Source: Nocardia mexicana NBRC 108244
GTDB taxonomy: Bacteria; Actinomycetota; Actinomycetes; Mycobacteriales; Mycobacteriaceae
Length of the DNA stretch: 64,000 nt
Assembly: GCF_001613165.1 (NCBI RefSeq)
Contig: NZ_BDBV01000062.1
Coordinates: 62,001 to 126,000, forward strand
Reading direction: 5' to 3'
Shown: piece by piece, positions 10,001-18,986 of the stretch
How the letters are laid out: each line of letters begins with the position of its first letter
Numbering within the stretch: position 1 is the stretch's first letter
The notes under the pieces: model-generated
What the model was told of the DNA's origin: nothing
Seen by the model: only the letters and a program-made list of their open reading frames with translations
Databases searched by the model: none
Program-made: the position numbers and the translations under genes

Positions 10001-10236
10001 CCCCGGACGACGACATTCCGCTGCCCGACGGGCCGGATACTCCCGACGATCCCGGCCCGGCCGACTACTCGTCGGTAGGTTATGAGGGCGTCCCACCTGC
10101 GTCTACGCCGGAGGAGGAGCAGGAGATGCTCGCGGAGTCGGCCCGCCCGGTTCCGGCGGGAGACCGCCGCGACCCCGATGAGGTGGCCTTGGAGTTGCTC
10201 GTGAGTGAGCTGGGCGCCACACGTCTGGAGGGTTGA
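7081..10236 (+). CDS. dnaX: DNA polymerase III subunit gamma/tau
   Basis: The clamp-loader ATPase subunit of the replisome. I start it at GTG 7081 because the conserved family N-terminus (MALYRKYRPATFAEVIGQEH) begins there; the frame is open further upstream to 6886 but without family sequence. Visible motifs are Walker A GPRGCGKT (42-49), a zinc module Cys61/70/73/76, and Walker B DEAH (125-128). The ATPase and lid domains occupy about 1-370. The protein is about 1051 residues, far longer than the roughly 580 of M. tuberculosis. The excess is a low-complexity Pro/Ala/Gln linker (about 400-800) with a 16-residue tandem repeat, followed by a conserved tau-like domain (about 800-880, EVEAKWGEIRAKVREFGAAV) and an acidic tail. 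I saw no clear slippery heptamer for gamma production. Confidence 0.96.
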   Translation: MALYRKYRPATFAEVIGQEHVTEPLSTALDTGRISHAYLFSGPRGCGKTSSARILARSLNCVEGPTSRPCGVCPSCVALAPGGPGNLDVIELDAASHGGVDDTRELRDRAFYAPAESRYRVFIVDEAHMVTTAGFNALLKIVEEPPAHLIFVFATTEPDKVLPTIRSRTHHYPFRLLPPATMRGLLGQICEQEGVQVEEAVYPLVIRAGGGSPRDSLSVLDQLLAGAGPEGVAYQRALALLGVTDIALIDEAVEALAAADGAALFGTVDRVVEAGHDPRRFATDLLERMRDLILLRAVPDAADRNLVTGPGDVLDRMRDQADRIGPGTLTRYAELLHEGLGEMRGATAPRLLLEVVCARMLLPSVSDTESATLQRLERLERGMAGGAISPAASAPNQGAAAGTGAPSPAPQSAPPSSGAPRRRGAEALAALRAEKSGTTAQPGADTAPPRPEPTPRAAESPRSQAVSPGPDAPASEQVATAPSRTDDPPAPADSGQAPAAAPSSSDAPPASAPSAAAGAEPRPHPAQRAQAPTGPDTQRAPAQPAEAPTSADEQQARAPRAEAPTGSDTQRAPAQSAQVPTGADAQQAPAQQPAQVPTGPDTQSAPTRPAEAPSGPGTQQARAQRAEASTGADAQQARAQSAEASTDSGTQRAPVQRAEASADPESERAQRPELDEQQADSPIEPEDDDPAALMSPPDAADIDALQADSDPVDRSVSADSETLPPREPAEDVSADDSGSGAAEVTSDAAADAVAEPATALQAPDAQVPPESRDSDAAVAEAPPSAAPAPGGDLAAEVEAKWGEIRAKVREFGAAVHALLSGASVARVEGDTIVFAHQHAPLAQRLSNPKYVEAVQSAVHAVLGREHGVRWEVGAGSAPAGGDRGSGGSGASNRGAGSASGSGGRSAGGGAPNRGAGPAHGSGPGQPGASQAEAPRYTRPSQLKAASADNPDSTPTARGRESGPARTESGSRSAPPDDDIPLPDGPDTPDDPGPADYSSVGYEGVPPASTPEEEQEMLAESARPVPAGDRRDPDEVALELLVSELGATRLEG
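8668..9099 (+). repeat. 48-bp coding minisatellite inside dnaX
   Basis: About nine imperfect copies of a 48-bp unit encoding 16 residues, consensus AEAPTGxDTQRAPAQx, at residues about 530-672. Copies differ by substitutions (for example APTG, VPTG, ASTG, ASTD) and one has a one-codon insertion. The period is a multiple of three, so copy-number change would keep the frame. The peptide is predicted to be disordered. Confidence 0.85.
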
Positions 10237-10261
10237 CAGACACCTGCCCGACGGCCTTAAG

Positions 10262-10291
10262 TTAACCGGAGTTCGCATCCGGCTGTACTAT
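10262..10291 (+). promoter_or_regulatory. Possible promoter of fadA-fadB
   Basis: TTAACC (10262-10267) and TACTAT (10286-10291) are separated by 18 bases and resemble -35/-10 hexamers at four of six positions each. They lie in the 256-bp gap between dnaX and fadA. The dnaX stop itself overlaps a TTGACA (10233-10238), an alternative -35. The remaining gap up to 10492 holds no gene I can support. Prediction only. Confidence 0.3.
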
Positions 10292-10492
10292 GAACGGGTG
10301 GTCGTCAGCAGCGGTGCTACGAGGTTCTATGGTATGCCCAGGCGTACGGGCGACCGGAACATGCGTGGGCCGTGGCATGTCGACGTTTGTACAGCGTCTA
10401 CACGGTCGGTCGCATGGCCGGTCGGCGAGGTTACCTGCGGCGATACCGGGCACTGCGGTGTCGGCGCAGCCTAAGGAAGGAAAGACTCCGAT

Positions 10493-11704
10493 ATGACCAC
10501 AGAGGCCTACATTTACGAGGCCATCCGCACTCCGCGGGGCCGCAACAAGAAGGGCTCGCTGCACTCGGTCAAGCCGATCGATCTGACGACCGGTCTGGTC
10601 AAGGAGCTGCGTAACCGCTTCCCGAACCTGGACGAAGAGCGCATCTCGGACGTCGTCCTCGGCGTCGTGTCGCCGGTCGGCGACCAGGGTGCCGACATCG
10701 CCCGCACCACCGTGCTGACCTCGGGCCTGCCCGACACCGTCGGCGGCACCCAGATCAACCGCTTCTGCGCCTCCGGCCTGGAGGCCGTCAATCTCGCCGC
10801 TCAGAAGGTCCGCTCCGGCTTCGAGGACCTGGTCATCGCCGGTGGCGTCGAGGCCATGTCGCGCGTGCCGATGGGCTCCGACGGCGGCGCCATGTTCATG
10901 GACCCGTGGACCAGCTACGAGAGCTACATCGTCCCGCAGGGCATCTCGGCCGACCTGATCGCGACCATCGAGGGCTTCTCCCGCGACGACGTCGACGCCT
11001 ACGCGGTGCAGTCGCAGGAGCGTGCGGCCGCGGCTTGGACCGGCGGCTACTTCGCCAAGTCGGTCGTGCCGGTGCGCGACCTCAACGGCCTGACCGTGCT
11101 GGACCGCGACGAGCACATGCGCCCGGGCACCACCGCCGAGGATCTGGCCAAGCTGAACCCGTCGTTCAAGGGCATCGGCGAGATGGGCGGCTTCGACTCG
11201 GTGGCGCTGCAGAAGTACCACTTCGTGGAGAACATCAACCACGTCCACCACGGCGGCAACAGTTCGGGCATCGTCGACGGCGCCGCGCTGGTGCTGGTCG
11301 GCAACGAGGAGGCCGGTAAGGCCTCGGGCCTGACCCCGCGCGCCCGCATCGTCGCCACCGGCATCTCCGGCGCCGACGCCACCATCATGCTGACCGGCCC
11401 GACCCCGGCCGCGCACAAGGCCCTCGCCAAGGCCGGCCTGAGCGTCGACGACATCGACCTGTTCGAGATCAACGAGGCCTTCGCCTCGGTCGTTCTGAAG
11501 TTCCAGAAGGACCTGAACATCCCGAACGAGAAGCTGAACGTCAACGGCGGCGCGATCGCCATGGGTCACCCGCTGGGCGCCACCGGCGCGATGATCACCG
11601 GCACCATGGTCGACGAGCTGGAGCGCCGCAACGCCCGCTACGCCCTGGTGACCCTGTGCATCGGCGGCGGCATGGGTGTGGCCACCATCATCGAGCGCGT
11701 CTGA
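10493..11704 (+). CDS. fadA: Acetyl-CoA acyltransferase (thiolase) FadA
   Basis: 403 residues, normal for a thiolase. Catalytic residues are visible: nucleophile Cys92 in NRFCASGLEAV, His359 in GHPLGATGA, and Cys389 in CIGGGMG. It cleaves 3-ketoacyl-CoA to acetyl-CoA and a shortened acyl-CoA in the last step of beta-oxidation. A strong AAGGAAGGAAAG precedes ATG 10493. It is followed after 31 bases by fadB. Gene order and lengths match M. tuberculosis Rv0859-Rv0860, the trifunctional enzyme pair, so I infer an alpha2beta2 complex. Codon use is strongly biased to C/G-ending optimal codons with many Lys AAG, suggesting high expression. Confidence 0.95.
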   Translation: MTTEAYIYEAIRTPRGRNKKGSLHSVKPIDLTTGLVKELRNRFPNLDEERISDVVLGVVSPVGDQGADIARTTVLTSGLPDTVGGTQINRFCASGLEAVNLAAQKVRSGFEDLVIAGGVEAMSRVPMGSDGGAMFMDPWTSYESYIVPQGISADLIATIEGFSRDDVDAYAVQSQERAAAAWTGGYFAKSVVPVRDLNGLTVLDRDEHMRPGTTAEDLAKLNPSFKGIGEMGGFDSVALQKYHFVENINHVHHGGNSSGIVDGAALVLVGNEEAGKASGLTPRARIVATGISGADATIMLTGPTPAAHKALAKAGLSVDDIDLFEINEAFASVVLKFQKDLNIPNEKLNVNGGAIAMGHPLGATGAMITGTMVDELERRNARYALVTLCIGGGMGVATIIERV

Positions 11705-11735
11705 CGCCCTTACCTCACAGGAGAGACGAAAACAC

Positions 11736-13883
11736 ATGACCGACAACATGATCGCCTGGGAGAAGGACGCCGACGGCATCGTCGTGTTGACCATGGACGA
11801 CCCGAACCAGGGCGCCAACACGATGAACGAGCTGTACAAGAGCTCGATGCAGGCCACCGTCGACCGCCTCGAGGCCGAGAAGGACGACATCACCGGTGTC
11901 GTCATCACCTCCGCGAAGAAGACCTTCTTCGCCGGCGGTGACCTCAAGAACATGATGAAGACCGGGCCGGAAGACGCCGCGGGCATCATGGAGGAGCTGA
12001 CCGTCATCAAGGGCGCGCTGCGCCGCCTGGAGCAGCTGGGCAAGCCGGTCGTCTCCGCGATCAACGGCGCCGCCCTCGGTGGCGGCCTGGAGATCACGCT
12101 GGCCACCCACTACCGCATCGCCGCCGACGTGAAGGGCCTGAAGATCGGCCTGCCCGAGGTGAAGCTGGGCCTGCTGCCCGCCGGTGGCGGCGTCACCCGC
12201 ACCGTGCGCATGTTCGGCATCCAGAACGCGCTGATGCAGATCCTGCTGCAGGGCAACGAGTTCAACGCCGCGAAGGCCAAGGGCATCGGCCTGGTCGACG
12301 AGGTCGTGGGCTCGGTCGAGGAGCTGGTCCCCGCGGCCAAGGCGTGGATCAAGGCCAACCCGGACAAGGGCGTGCAGCCCTGGGACGTCAAGGGCTACAA
12401 GATCCCCGGCGGCACCCCGTCCACCCCGGCGCTGGCCGCCAACCTCCCGGCGTTCCCGGCGAACCTGCGCAAGCAGCTCAAGGGCGCCAACATGCCGGCC
12501 CCGAAGAACATCATGTCCGCCGCCATCGAGGGCGCGCAGGTCGACTTCGACAACGCGTCGCTGATCGAGTCGCGGTACTTCGTGAACCTGCTCACCGGGC
12601 CGGTCGCGAAGAACATGATCCAGGCGTTCTTCTTCGACCTGCAGACCATCAACAACGGTGGCTCGCGGCCGAAGGACGTGCCGAAGAAGGAGATCAAGAA
12701 GGTCGGCGTGCTCGGCGCGGGCATGATGGGCGCGGGCATCGCGTACGTCTCCGCCAAGGCCGGCTACGAGGTCGTGCTGAAGGACATCTCGCAGGAGGCG
12801 GCCGACCGCGGCAAGAACTACTCCGAGAAGATCGAGGAGAAGGCGCTCTCCCGCGGCAAGACCACCGAGGAAAAGTCCAAGGCGCTGCTGGACCGCATCC
12901 ACCCGACCGCCGAGGCCAAGGATCTCGAGGGCGTCGACTTCGTGATCGAGGCCGTCTTCGAGAACACCGAACTCAAGCACAAGGTGTTCCAGGAGATCGA
13001 GGACATCGTCACCCCGGACGCGCTGCTGGGCTCCAACACCTCCACGCTGCCGATCACCGGCCTGGCCACCGGCGTGAAGCGCGAGCAGGACTTCATCGGC
13101 ATCCACTTCTTCTCGCCGGTCGACAAGATGCCGCTGGTGGAGATCATCAAGGGTGAGAAGACCTCGGACGAGGCGCTGGCCCGGGTGTTCGACTACACCC
13201 TGGCGATCCGCAAGACCCCGATCGTGGTCAACGACAGCCGCGGCTTCTTCACCTCGCGCGTGATCGGTACGTTCGTCAACGAGGCGATCGCCATGCTGAA
13301 CGAGGGCATCGACCCGCAGACCATCGAGCAGTCGGGTCTGCAGGCGGGCTACCCGGCGGCGCCGCTGCAGCTGTCGGACGAGCTGAACATGAAGCTCATG
13401 CAGAAGATCGCCAAGGAGACCCTGGAGGCCGCCAAGGCCGGCGACACCAAGCTGGGCACCGAGCGGCATCCGGCGCAGGATGTCATCGACTACATGGTCG
13501 AGCAGGGTCGTCCGGGCCGGCTGGAGAAGGCCGGTTTCTACGAGTACGACGAGAACGGCAAGCGTCAGGGCCTGTGGGCGGGCCTGCGTGAGCACTTCAA
13601 CACCAGCACCGAGGACAAGGTCCCGTTCCAGGACCTGATCGACCGGCAGCTGTTCATCGAGGCCATCGAGACCCAGAAGTGCTTCGACGAGGGCGTGCTG
13701 ACGTCGACGGCCGATGCCAACATCGGTTCGATCTTCGGCATCGGCTACCCGGCCTGGACCGGTGGCGTGCATCAGTTCATCGTCGGCTACCCGGGTGGAC
13801 AGGCCGCCTTCGTGGCCCGCGCGGACGAGCTGGCCGCCAAGTACGGCAAGCGGTTCGAGGTCCCGGCCTCGCTGCGCAAGTAG
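11736..13883 (+). CDS. fadB: Multifunctional enoyl-CoA hydratase / 3-hydroxyacyl-CoA dehydrogenase FadB
   Basis: 715 residues. The N-terminal crotonase domain (about 1-280) has the oxyanion-hole segments AGGDLKNM and GAALGGGLEI plus PEVKLGLLPAGGG. The NAD-binding dehydrogenase domain starts near residue 320 with GVLGAGMMGAGIAYVSAKAG, and the C-terminal dehydrogenase domain contains SRGFFTSRV. It carries out hydration and oxidation of enoyl-CoA, passing product to FadA. ATG 11736 is chosen because AGGAGA precedes it and family similarity begins there; the frame is open upstream across the fadA stop. A strong hairpin terminator follows. Confidence 0.95.
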   Translation: MTDNMIAWEKDADGIVVLTMDDPNQGANTMNELYKSSMQATVDRLEAEKDDITGVVITSAKKTFFAGGDLKNMMKTGPEDAAGIMEELTVIKGALRRLEQLGKPVVSAINGAALGGGLEITLATHYRIAADVKGLKIGLPEVKLGLLPAGGGVTRTVRMFGIQNALMQILLQGNEFNAAKAKGIGLVDEVVGSVEELVPAAKAWIKANPDKGVQPWDVKGYKIPGGTPSTPALAANLPAFPANLRKQLKGANMPAPKNIMSAAIEGAQVDFDNASLIESRYFVNLLTGPVAKNMIQAFFFDLQTINNGGSRPKDVPKKEIKKVGVLGAGMMGAGIAYVSAKAGYEVVLKDISQEAADRGKNYSEKIEEKALSRGKTTEEKSKALLDRIHPTAEAKDLEGVDFVIEAVFENTELKHKVFQEIEDIVTPDALLGSNTSTLPITGLATGVKREQDFIGIHFFSPVDKMPLVEIIKGEKTSDEALARVFDYTLAIRKTPIVVNDSRGFFTSRVIGTFVNEAIAMLNEGIDPQTIEQSGLQAGYPAAPLQLSDELNMKLMQKIAKETLEAAKAGDTKLGTERHPAQDVIDYMVEQGRPGRLEKAGFYEYDENGKRQGLWAGLREHFNTSTEDKVPFQDLIDRQLFIEAIETQKCFDEGVLTSTADANIGSIFGIGYPAWTGGVHQFIVGYPGGQAAFVARADELAAKYGKRFEVPASLRK

Positions 13884-13896
13884 CGCTCGGCCCCGG

Positions 13897-13933
13897 TACG
13901 GCCCGGATCACGGATTTCGTGGTCCGGGCCGTA
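13897..13933 (+). terminator. Intrinsic-type terminator after fadA-fadB
   Basis: A 16-bp stem (13897-13912 with 13918-13933, 15 of 16 paired) closed by the 5-nt loop GATTT, starting 14 bases after the fadB stop. There is no long T-tract (TTGCG follows), as is common in actinobacteria. Confidence 0.8.
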
Positions 13934-14052
13934 TTGCGTGCGAAGGGCTTTCGTTCGGACTGGTCGGTCCTCACACACGCGGGCTGAATCTCCACCGGAT
14001 GACCGTGGTCCGCGCTACGTTGGAGTCAGCGCGGATAGTTCGAGGTGGTCCA

Positions 14053-17000
14053 ATGAACCCACACACGGGCAAGGTCCGCAGCACCGATACTCCCGCCGAA
14101 TCGAACACCCAGCGTTACCCGCCGATCGGGATCGCCGACGAGCTCGCGGCGATGGGGCTGTTCGATGCCGAGGAGGTCGGCCGCGGCGGCTTCGGGGTCG
14201 TCTACCGCTGTGTCCAGCGCGCCCTGGACCGGACGGTCGCGGTGAAGGTGCTGTCGTCGGAGATCGACGACGAGAGCCGCGAGCGGTTCCTGCGCGAGGA
14301 GCAGGCGATGGGGCGGCTGTCCGGCCATCCGAACATCGTCGACGTGCTGCAGGTGGACGTGACCGCCGGGGGCCTGCCGTTCATTGTGATGCCGTACGCC
14401 ACGCACGGGTCGCTGGAGCATCTGGTCCGCGAGCACGGGCCGCTGAACTGGTCGGATTCGTTGCGGGTCGGGGTCAAGCTGGCCGGGGCGATCGAGAGCG
14501 CGCACCGGGTGGATGTGCTGCACCGCGACGTGAAACCGGCCAATGTGCTGCTGAGCCGCTACGGCGAGCCGCAGCTGACCGATTTCGGCATCGCCCGCAT
14601 CCCGGGCGGATTCCGGACCTCCACCAGCATGATCACCGGTTCGCCCGCCTTCACCGCCCCCGAGGTGCTCAAGGGCGAAGAACCCACCGTGCGCTCGGAC
14701 GTCTACGGATTGGGTTCCACCCTGTTCGCCCTGCTGACCGGGCACGCCGCCTTCGAGCGGCAGTCGGGCGAGAAGATCGTGGCGCAGTTCCTGCGCATCA
14801 CCACCCAGCCCATTCCGAACCTGCGTGAGCAGGACATTCCGCCGGGCGTGGCGGGTGTGATCGAGCGCGCCATGTCCGCGGAGCCGTCCGAACGGCCGGT
14901 GTCGGCGCTGGAGTTGGGCGAGTTGCTGCGGTCGGTGCAGCGCGAGCACGGGCAACTGCCCGACGAGATGGCGCTGCTGGATCCCGGGCCCGGCGCGGAC
15001 GAGACTCTCCGCGACGGGCCGCAGGCGTATCCGTCGCTGCGCTCGCGCTCGGTGGTGACGGGTCCGCCCGGGTCGACGACGCGAAGGCCCTCCGAGACTC
15101 CGAGTGGGTCCGAGACGTCGGGTGCGCCGGTCACGCTGCCGCCCACGGCCGCGACGAAATTCCGCCCCCCGACACCGGCGCGGGAGCCGGTGTCGCGGCC
15201 GCGGCTGCTGGACATCCTGCGATCGGCCGATCGGCGGCGGCTCGCGGTGATCCACGGCCCCGCCGGATTCGGCAAGAGCACGGTCGCGGCGCAGTGGCGG
15301 TCCGAGTTGAGCGCCGGTGGGACCGCGGTGGCCTGGATCGGCATCGATCACGACGACGACAACGAGGTGTGGTTCCTCGCCCACCTGGTGCAGGCGATCC
15401 GCCGGGTGTACCCGGAGATCGGCGCTGGACTGGAGCAGGTGCTGGAGGAGCGCCCGGCCGAGGCGGTGCCCTACGCCATCTCGACGCTGATCGACGAGAT
15501 CCACACCGGCGGGCGACCGGTCGTGGTGGTGATCGAGGACTGGCACCGGATCACCGACCCGGGTGCGCATCGGGCCATGGACGCGTTGCTGGACAACGCC
15601 TGTCATCACCTGCGATTCGTGGTCACCACCCGGGAGCAGACCGGGCTGCCGCTGAGCCGGTTGCGGGTGCGCGACGAACTGGTGGAGATCGGCTGTCACG
15701 AGTTGCGTCTGACGCCCGCGGAAACCAGGCAGATCCTGGTGGGGCGCAACGGATTTCCACTTACCGACGAGCAGGTCGAGCAGATTCACACCGCCGCCGA
15801 CGGGTGGCCCGCCGCCATTCAGCTGGTCAGCCTGTCGCTGCGCGGTGGCCGACCGGCGGAGACGAGCGGTGCGTCGAGCGAGATCGATCCTGCGCAGCTC
15901 ATCGCGCACCTGTCCGGCGGCAACCAGGCGATCCGGGATTACCTGTCGGAGAACGTGCTCGACACGCTGGATACGCGCATGCTCGAGTTCCTCATGTGCG
16001 TCTCGGTCACCGAGAAGGTCAGCGGGTCGCTGGCCGCCGCGCTGAGCGGTGAGCCGGACGCCGAGGATCTGCTGGAGCAGGCCGAGCAGCGGGAACTGTT
16101 CGTCAGCCGTATCGACCACGACCCGGACTGGTTCCGGATCCAGCCGCTGTTCGCCGAGCAGCTGCGCGCCCGGCTGGAGCGGGTGCACCCGGGCAAGCTG
16201 AAGTCGCTGCACCGCAAGGCCTCTCGCTGGTACGCCGAACATCAGCTGGTGCGCAAGTCGGTCGAGCACGCGCTGGCGGCCGCGGATATGAAGATGGCGC
16301 TGGACCTGCTGGAGAGCGGCGGGATGGACCTGATCGACACCTCGCGCCTGGCCACGCTGCTGGGAACGGTGTCGAAACTGCCGGTGCAGCAGGTGGCTTC
16401 GCGATCCAAGCTGCTGATGGCGCTGGCCCGGGCCAACACCAATCTGCAGCAGTCCGGCGCCGCCCGCACCGCGCTGGGGCGGCTGTCGAGCATGCTGGCG
16501 CGCGGCTCGTCCTCCGACGCCGAGACCGTGCGGCAGCGCTGCGAGGCGGCCGTGCTGGGCGCCGCCGATCAGGTCGCGCGCGACCGCACCGACGGTGTGC
16601 TGGAAAAGGTTTCGGACTGCCTGCAGCTGGCCGACGACCTGCCGCCGTGGACGGTGTCGACCGCCGCCAACCTGGTGTCGTTCGTGCGCCTGTGCGATTT
16701 CGACTTCGAGGGTGCGCGCGCCATGCAGGACTGGGCCGCGCAGTACCACGCCCGCTCCAAGGATCCGCTGGGTATCGTCTTCGGACTGCTGGGCAAGGGC
16801 GCGGCGGCCTACGAGCAGCTCGATATCGACACGGCCACACAGTGTTTCGAGCAGGCGTGGCAGACCGCCCGGGATCGCTCCGGCCCGCGCTCGCACGCGG
16901 TGCGGGTGGCGGCGGCGCTGCTCGGCGAGGTCGCGTATAGGCGCGGCGATCTGGATTCGGCCGAACCGCTGCTCGATCAGAGCCATCAGCTGGTCGCCCG

Positions 17001-17673
17001 GGTGGGGCCGGTCGACTTCATGATCACCACCTTCGTGGTGGGGGCGCGGGTGAAGGCGGTGCGCGGGGATATGGAGACGGCGGCGGCGCGGCTCGACGAG
17101 GGTGCGCGAATCGCCGCCGACCGCAAGCTGACTCGGCTGGCCGCGCACATCCGCGCCGAACGCCTGCGCCTGGATCTCCCGAACGACCAGGTGCCGGGCT
17201 CCACGGGGGCGGAACCGGCGATCCGCCCGATGCGGCACAGCGCGGGCACGGCGGCGCTGGCGGCCGAGGCCGAGGAGACGGCCACCATCCGCGGCCTGCT
17301 CGCCCGCCACTACCGCGGCGGCGACACCTTCGGCGACGACGAGCTGGCCCCGCTCGGCACCAGCGATTCCGCGGTGAAGCGCGCCCGCGCCCTGCACGGC
17401 CGGATGGCCGAACAGCACCGCCCCCGTGCGGAATTGGACGCGGCGCTGCTGCTGGCCGAATGCCTGTCGGCGGCGGGCTGGACCGGCGAGGCGATAGGAA
17501 CCCTCACCCCGGCGGTGGCCCGCTGCGCCGAATTGGGTTGGACCCGGCCACTATTGGACGCGGGCCCGGGGGTGCTCTCCCTGCTGCACACTCTGCGCAA
17601 CGAGATGCTGCTCGGCGCGGAACACTCCGAAATCCCGGATATCCCGAGGAAATTCCTGGATTCGCTCCTCTAG
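14053..17673 (+). CDS. pknK: Serine/threonine protein kinase PknK with MalT-like ATPase module
   Basis: About 1206 residues. The kinase domain has the glycine loop GRGGFG (43-48), Lys65, HRDVKPAN (157-164) and DFG (177-179). An STAND/MalT-like ATPase follows with Walker A GPAGFGKST near 402, then a long TPR-like helical C-terminal region. There is no LuxR DNA-binding domain at the end, as in M. tuberculosis PknK (about 1110 residues), where the kinase modulates growth and transcription; that role is known from the family and only inferred here. ATG 14053 has GAGGTGG eight bases upstream; an in-frame ATG at 13999 is possible. The stop overlaps the convergent tmsB stop inside a shared CTAG. Confidence 0.92.
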   Translation: MNPHTGKVRSTDTPAESNTQRYPPIGIADELAAMGLFDAEEVGRGGFGVVYRCVQRALDRTVAVKVLSSEIDDESRERFLREEQAMGRLSGHPNIVDVLQVDVTAGGLPFIVMPYATHGSLEHLVREHGPLNWSDSLRVGVKLAGAIESAHRVDVLHRDVKPANVLLSRYGEPQLTDFGIARIPGGFRTSTSMITGSPAFTAPEVLKGEEPTVRSDVYGLGSTLFALLTGHAAFERQSGEKIVAQFLRITTQPIPNLREQDIPPGVAGVIERAMSAEPSERPVSALELGELLRSVQREHGQLPDEMALLDPGPGADETLRDGPQAYPSLRSRSVVTGPPGSTTRRPSETPSGSETSGAPVTLPPTAATKFRPPTPAREPVSRPRLLDILRSADRRRLAVIHGPAGFGKSTVAAQWRSELSAGGTAVAWIGIDHDDDNEVWFLAHLVQAIRRVYPEIGAGLEQVLEERPAEAVPYAISTLIDEIHTGGRPVVVVIEDWHRITDPGAHRAMDALLDNACHHLRFVVTTREQTGLPLSRLRVRDELVEIGCHELRLTPAETRQILVGRNGFPLTDEQVEQIHTAADGWPAAIQLVSLSLRGGRPAETSGASSEIDPAQLIAHLSGGNQAIRDYLSENVLDTLDTRMLEFLMCVSVTEKVSGSLAAALSGEPDAEDLLEQAEQRELFVSRIDHDPDWFRIQPLFAEQLRARLERVHPGKLKSLHRKASRWYAEHQLVRKSVEHALAAADMKMALDLLESGGMDLIDTSRLATLLGTVSKLPVQQVASRSKLLMALARANTNLQQSGAARTALGRLSSMLARGSSSDAETVRQRCEAAVLGAADQVARDRTDGVLEKVSDCLQLADDLPPWTVSTAANLVSFVRLCDFDFEGARAMQDWAAQYHARSKDPLGIVFGLLGKGAAAYEQLDIDTATQCFEQAWQTARDRSGPRSHAVRVAAALLGEVAYRRGDLDSAEPLLDQSHQLVARVGPVDFMITTFVVGARVKAVRGDMETAAARLDEGARIAADRKLTRLAAHIRAERLRLDLPNDQVPGSTGAEPAIRPMRHSAGTAALAAEAEETATIRGLLARHYRGGDTFGDDELAPLGTSDSAVKRARALHGRMAEQHRPRAELDAALLLAECLSAAGWTGEAIGTLTPAVARCAELGWTRPLLDAGPGVLSLLHTLRNEMLLGAEHSEIPDIPRKFLDSLL

Positions 17674-18986
17674 GCGTTCCACCACGGGCGCAGCGGGACC
17701 GTCCACTCCTTGTTCTCGCCCAGCTTCATGCCCAGCACCTGGTGTAGCTGCACCACATTGCGCTCGAAGCCGAGCGCGCAGCCCGCCATGTACAGGCCCC
17801 AGACCTTGGCCGTGCCCTCGCCCACCTCGGCGACGCAGTCGTCCCAGTTGTCGACCAGGTTCTTGCACCACTCCCGCAGGGTGAGCGCGTAGTGCGGGCG
17901 GAGGTTCTCCTCGTGCACGACCTCGAGGCCGACGTTCTGGATATCGGAGATGATGCGGCCGGAACCGATCAGCTCCCCGTCGGGGAACACATAGCGGTCG
18001 ATGAAGTCACCGGCCTTGGTGGTGCGGGTGTTGTCGGGCCGGGTGATGCAGTGGTTGAGGAACAGGCCGCCGTCGCGCAGCTTGCTCTGGATGTAGCCGA
18101 AGTACGCCGGGTAGTTGTGCACGCCGATGTGTTCGGTGAGCCCGATGGACGACACCGCGTCGAACTCGGATTCGGGCACATCGCGGTAGTCGGAGTGGCG
18201 CACCTCGGCGAGGTCCTGCAGGCCCTCCTCGGCGATCTTCTTCTGCGCCCACTCGGCCTGCTCCTTGGACAGGGTCGCGCCGATCACCTTGACCCCGCGC
18301 TTGGCCGCGTAGCGGACCATGCCGCCCCAGCCGCAGCCGATGTCGAGCAGCCGGTCGCCCGCCTTCAGGTTCAGCTTGTCGAACACCAGGCGGTACTTGT
18401 TCTCCTGCGCCTGCTCCAGCGTCCAGTTCTCGTCGCCGTACACCGCGCAGGTGTAGGTCATGGACGGGCCGAGCACGTACTCGTAGAACTCGTTGGAGAC
18501 GTCGTAGTGGTGGTGAATCGCCTCTGCGTCACGGTGTTTCGAGTGTCGCAGGCCCTCCAGCGCGATGCGCCGCCAGCGCGGCAGCGTCTCCTGCGGCGGC
18601 GGCGCGATCGGCTTGAGCGCGTCCCAGCCGAGCGAGCGCGCGATGGTGACCAGCGCCAGCGCCGACGGACGCCGGAACTTCAGGTCGCTCATCGCGCGCA
18701 GGAAATCGTAGGGGTCGCCCGGGTGGATGCCCTCGGCGAGCATATCGCCGGAGATATAGGCGCGGGCCATGCCGAGATCGCCGGGGGCCGTGGCGATGTA
18801 GTTGATCCCGCGCGGGGTGCGGATGTCCAGGCGGTACTTCGAATCCTCCGGTCCGCAGCTCGACCCGTCGTAGGCCGTGAATCGGATCGGCACCGCACCA
18901 TCGACCAGAGTCTCGAAGATCTCGGCGATGGTCAGCCTGGTTCCCAGTTCCGCGAAGACGTCGGAACGATCTTTGAACGTGGTCAC
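17670..18986 (-). CDS. tmsB: SAM-dependent fatty-acid methyltransferase (CFA-synthase family, TmsB/BfaB-like)
   Basis: 438 residues. The SAM-binding motif DIGCGWGG is at 215-222, after HHHYDVSNEFYEYVL (158-172), the substrate/bicarbonate-site region of cyclopropane-fatty-acid synthases. It overlaps the upstream FAD oxidase by ATGA. This pair corresponds to the oxidase/methyltransferase pair reported to make 10-methyl branched (tuberculostearic) acids in actinobacteria: the methyltransferase adds a methylene to oleoyl phospholipid, then the oxidase partner reduces it. Position near dnaX matches M. tuberculosis Rv3720. A cyclopropane synthase without the reduction step is the alternative. Confidence 0.85.
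   Translation of the reverse strand: MTTFKDRSDVFAELGTRLTIAEIFETLVDGAVPIRFTAYDGSSCGPEDSKYRLDIRTPRGINYIATAPGDLGMARAYISGDMLAEGIHPGDPYDFLRAMSDLKFRRPSALALVTIARSLGWDALKPIAPPPQETLPRWRRIALEGLRHSKHRDAEAIHHHYDVSNEFYEYVLGPSMTYTCAVYGDENWTLEQAQENKYRLVFDKLNLKAGDRLLDIGCGWGGMVRYAAKRGVKVIGATLSKEQAEWAQKKIAEEGLQDLAEVRHSDYRDVPESEFDAVSSIGLTEHIGVHNYPAYFGYIQSKLRDGGLFLNHCITRPDNTRTTKAGDFIDRYVFPDGELIGSGRIISDIQNVGLEVVHEENLRPHYALTLREWCKNLVDNWDDCVAEVGEGTAKVWGLYMAGCALGFERNVVQLHQVLGMKLGENKEWTVPLRPWWNA

Noticed and set aside
7081..10236. Programmed frameshift making gamma from dnaX
   Set aside because: No A-rich slippery heptamer with a following hairpin is visible in this GC-rich gene.
7051..10278. A 1075-residue reading frame antisense to dnaX
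   Set aside because: It mirrors dnaX codon bias (high-GC third positions keep the opposite frame open), shows Arg/Gly-rich low complexity and no family motif.
14026..17418. A 1130-residue reading frame antisense to pknK
   Set aside because: Same high-GC antisense effect; no recognisable domain, while the + strand shows full kinase and ATPase motifs.
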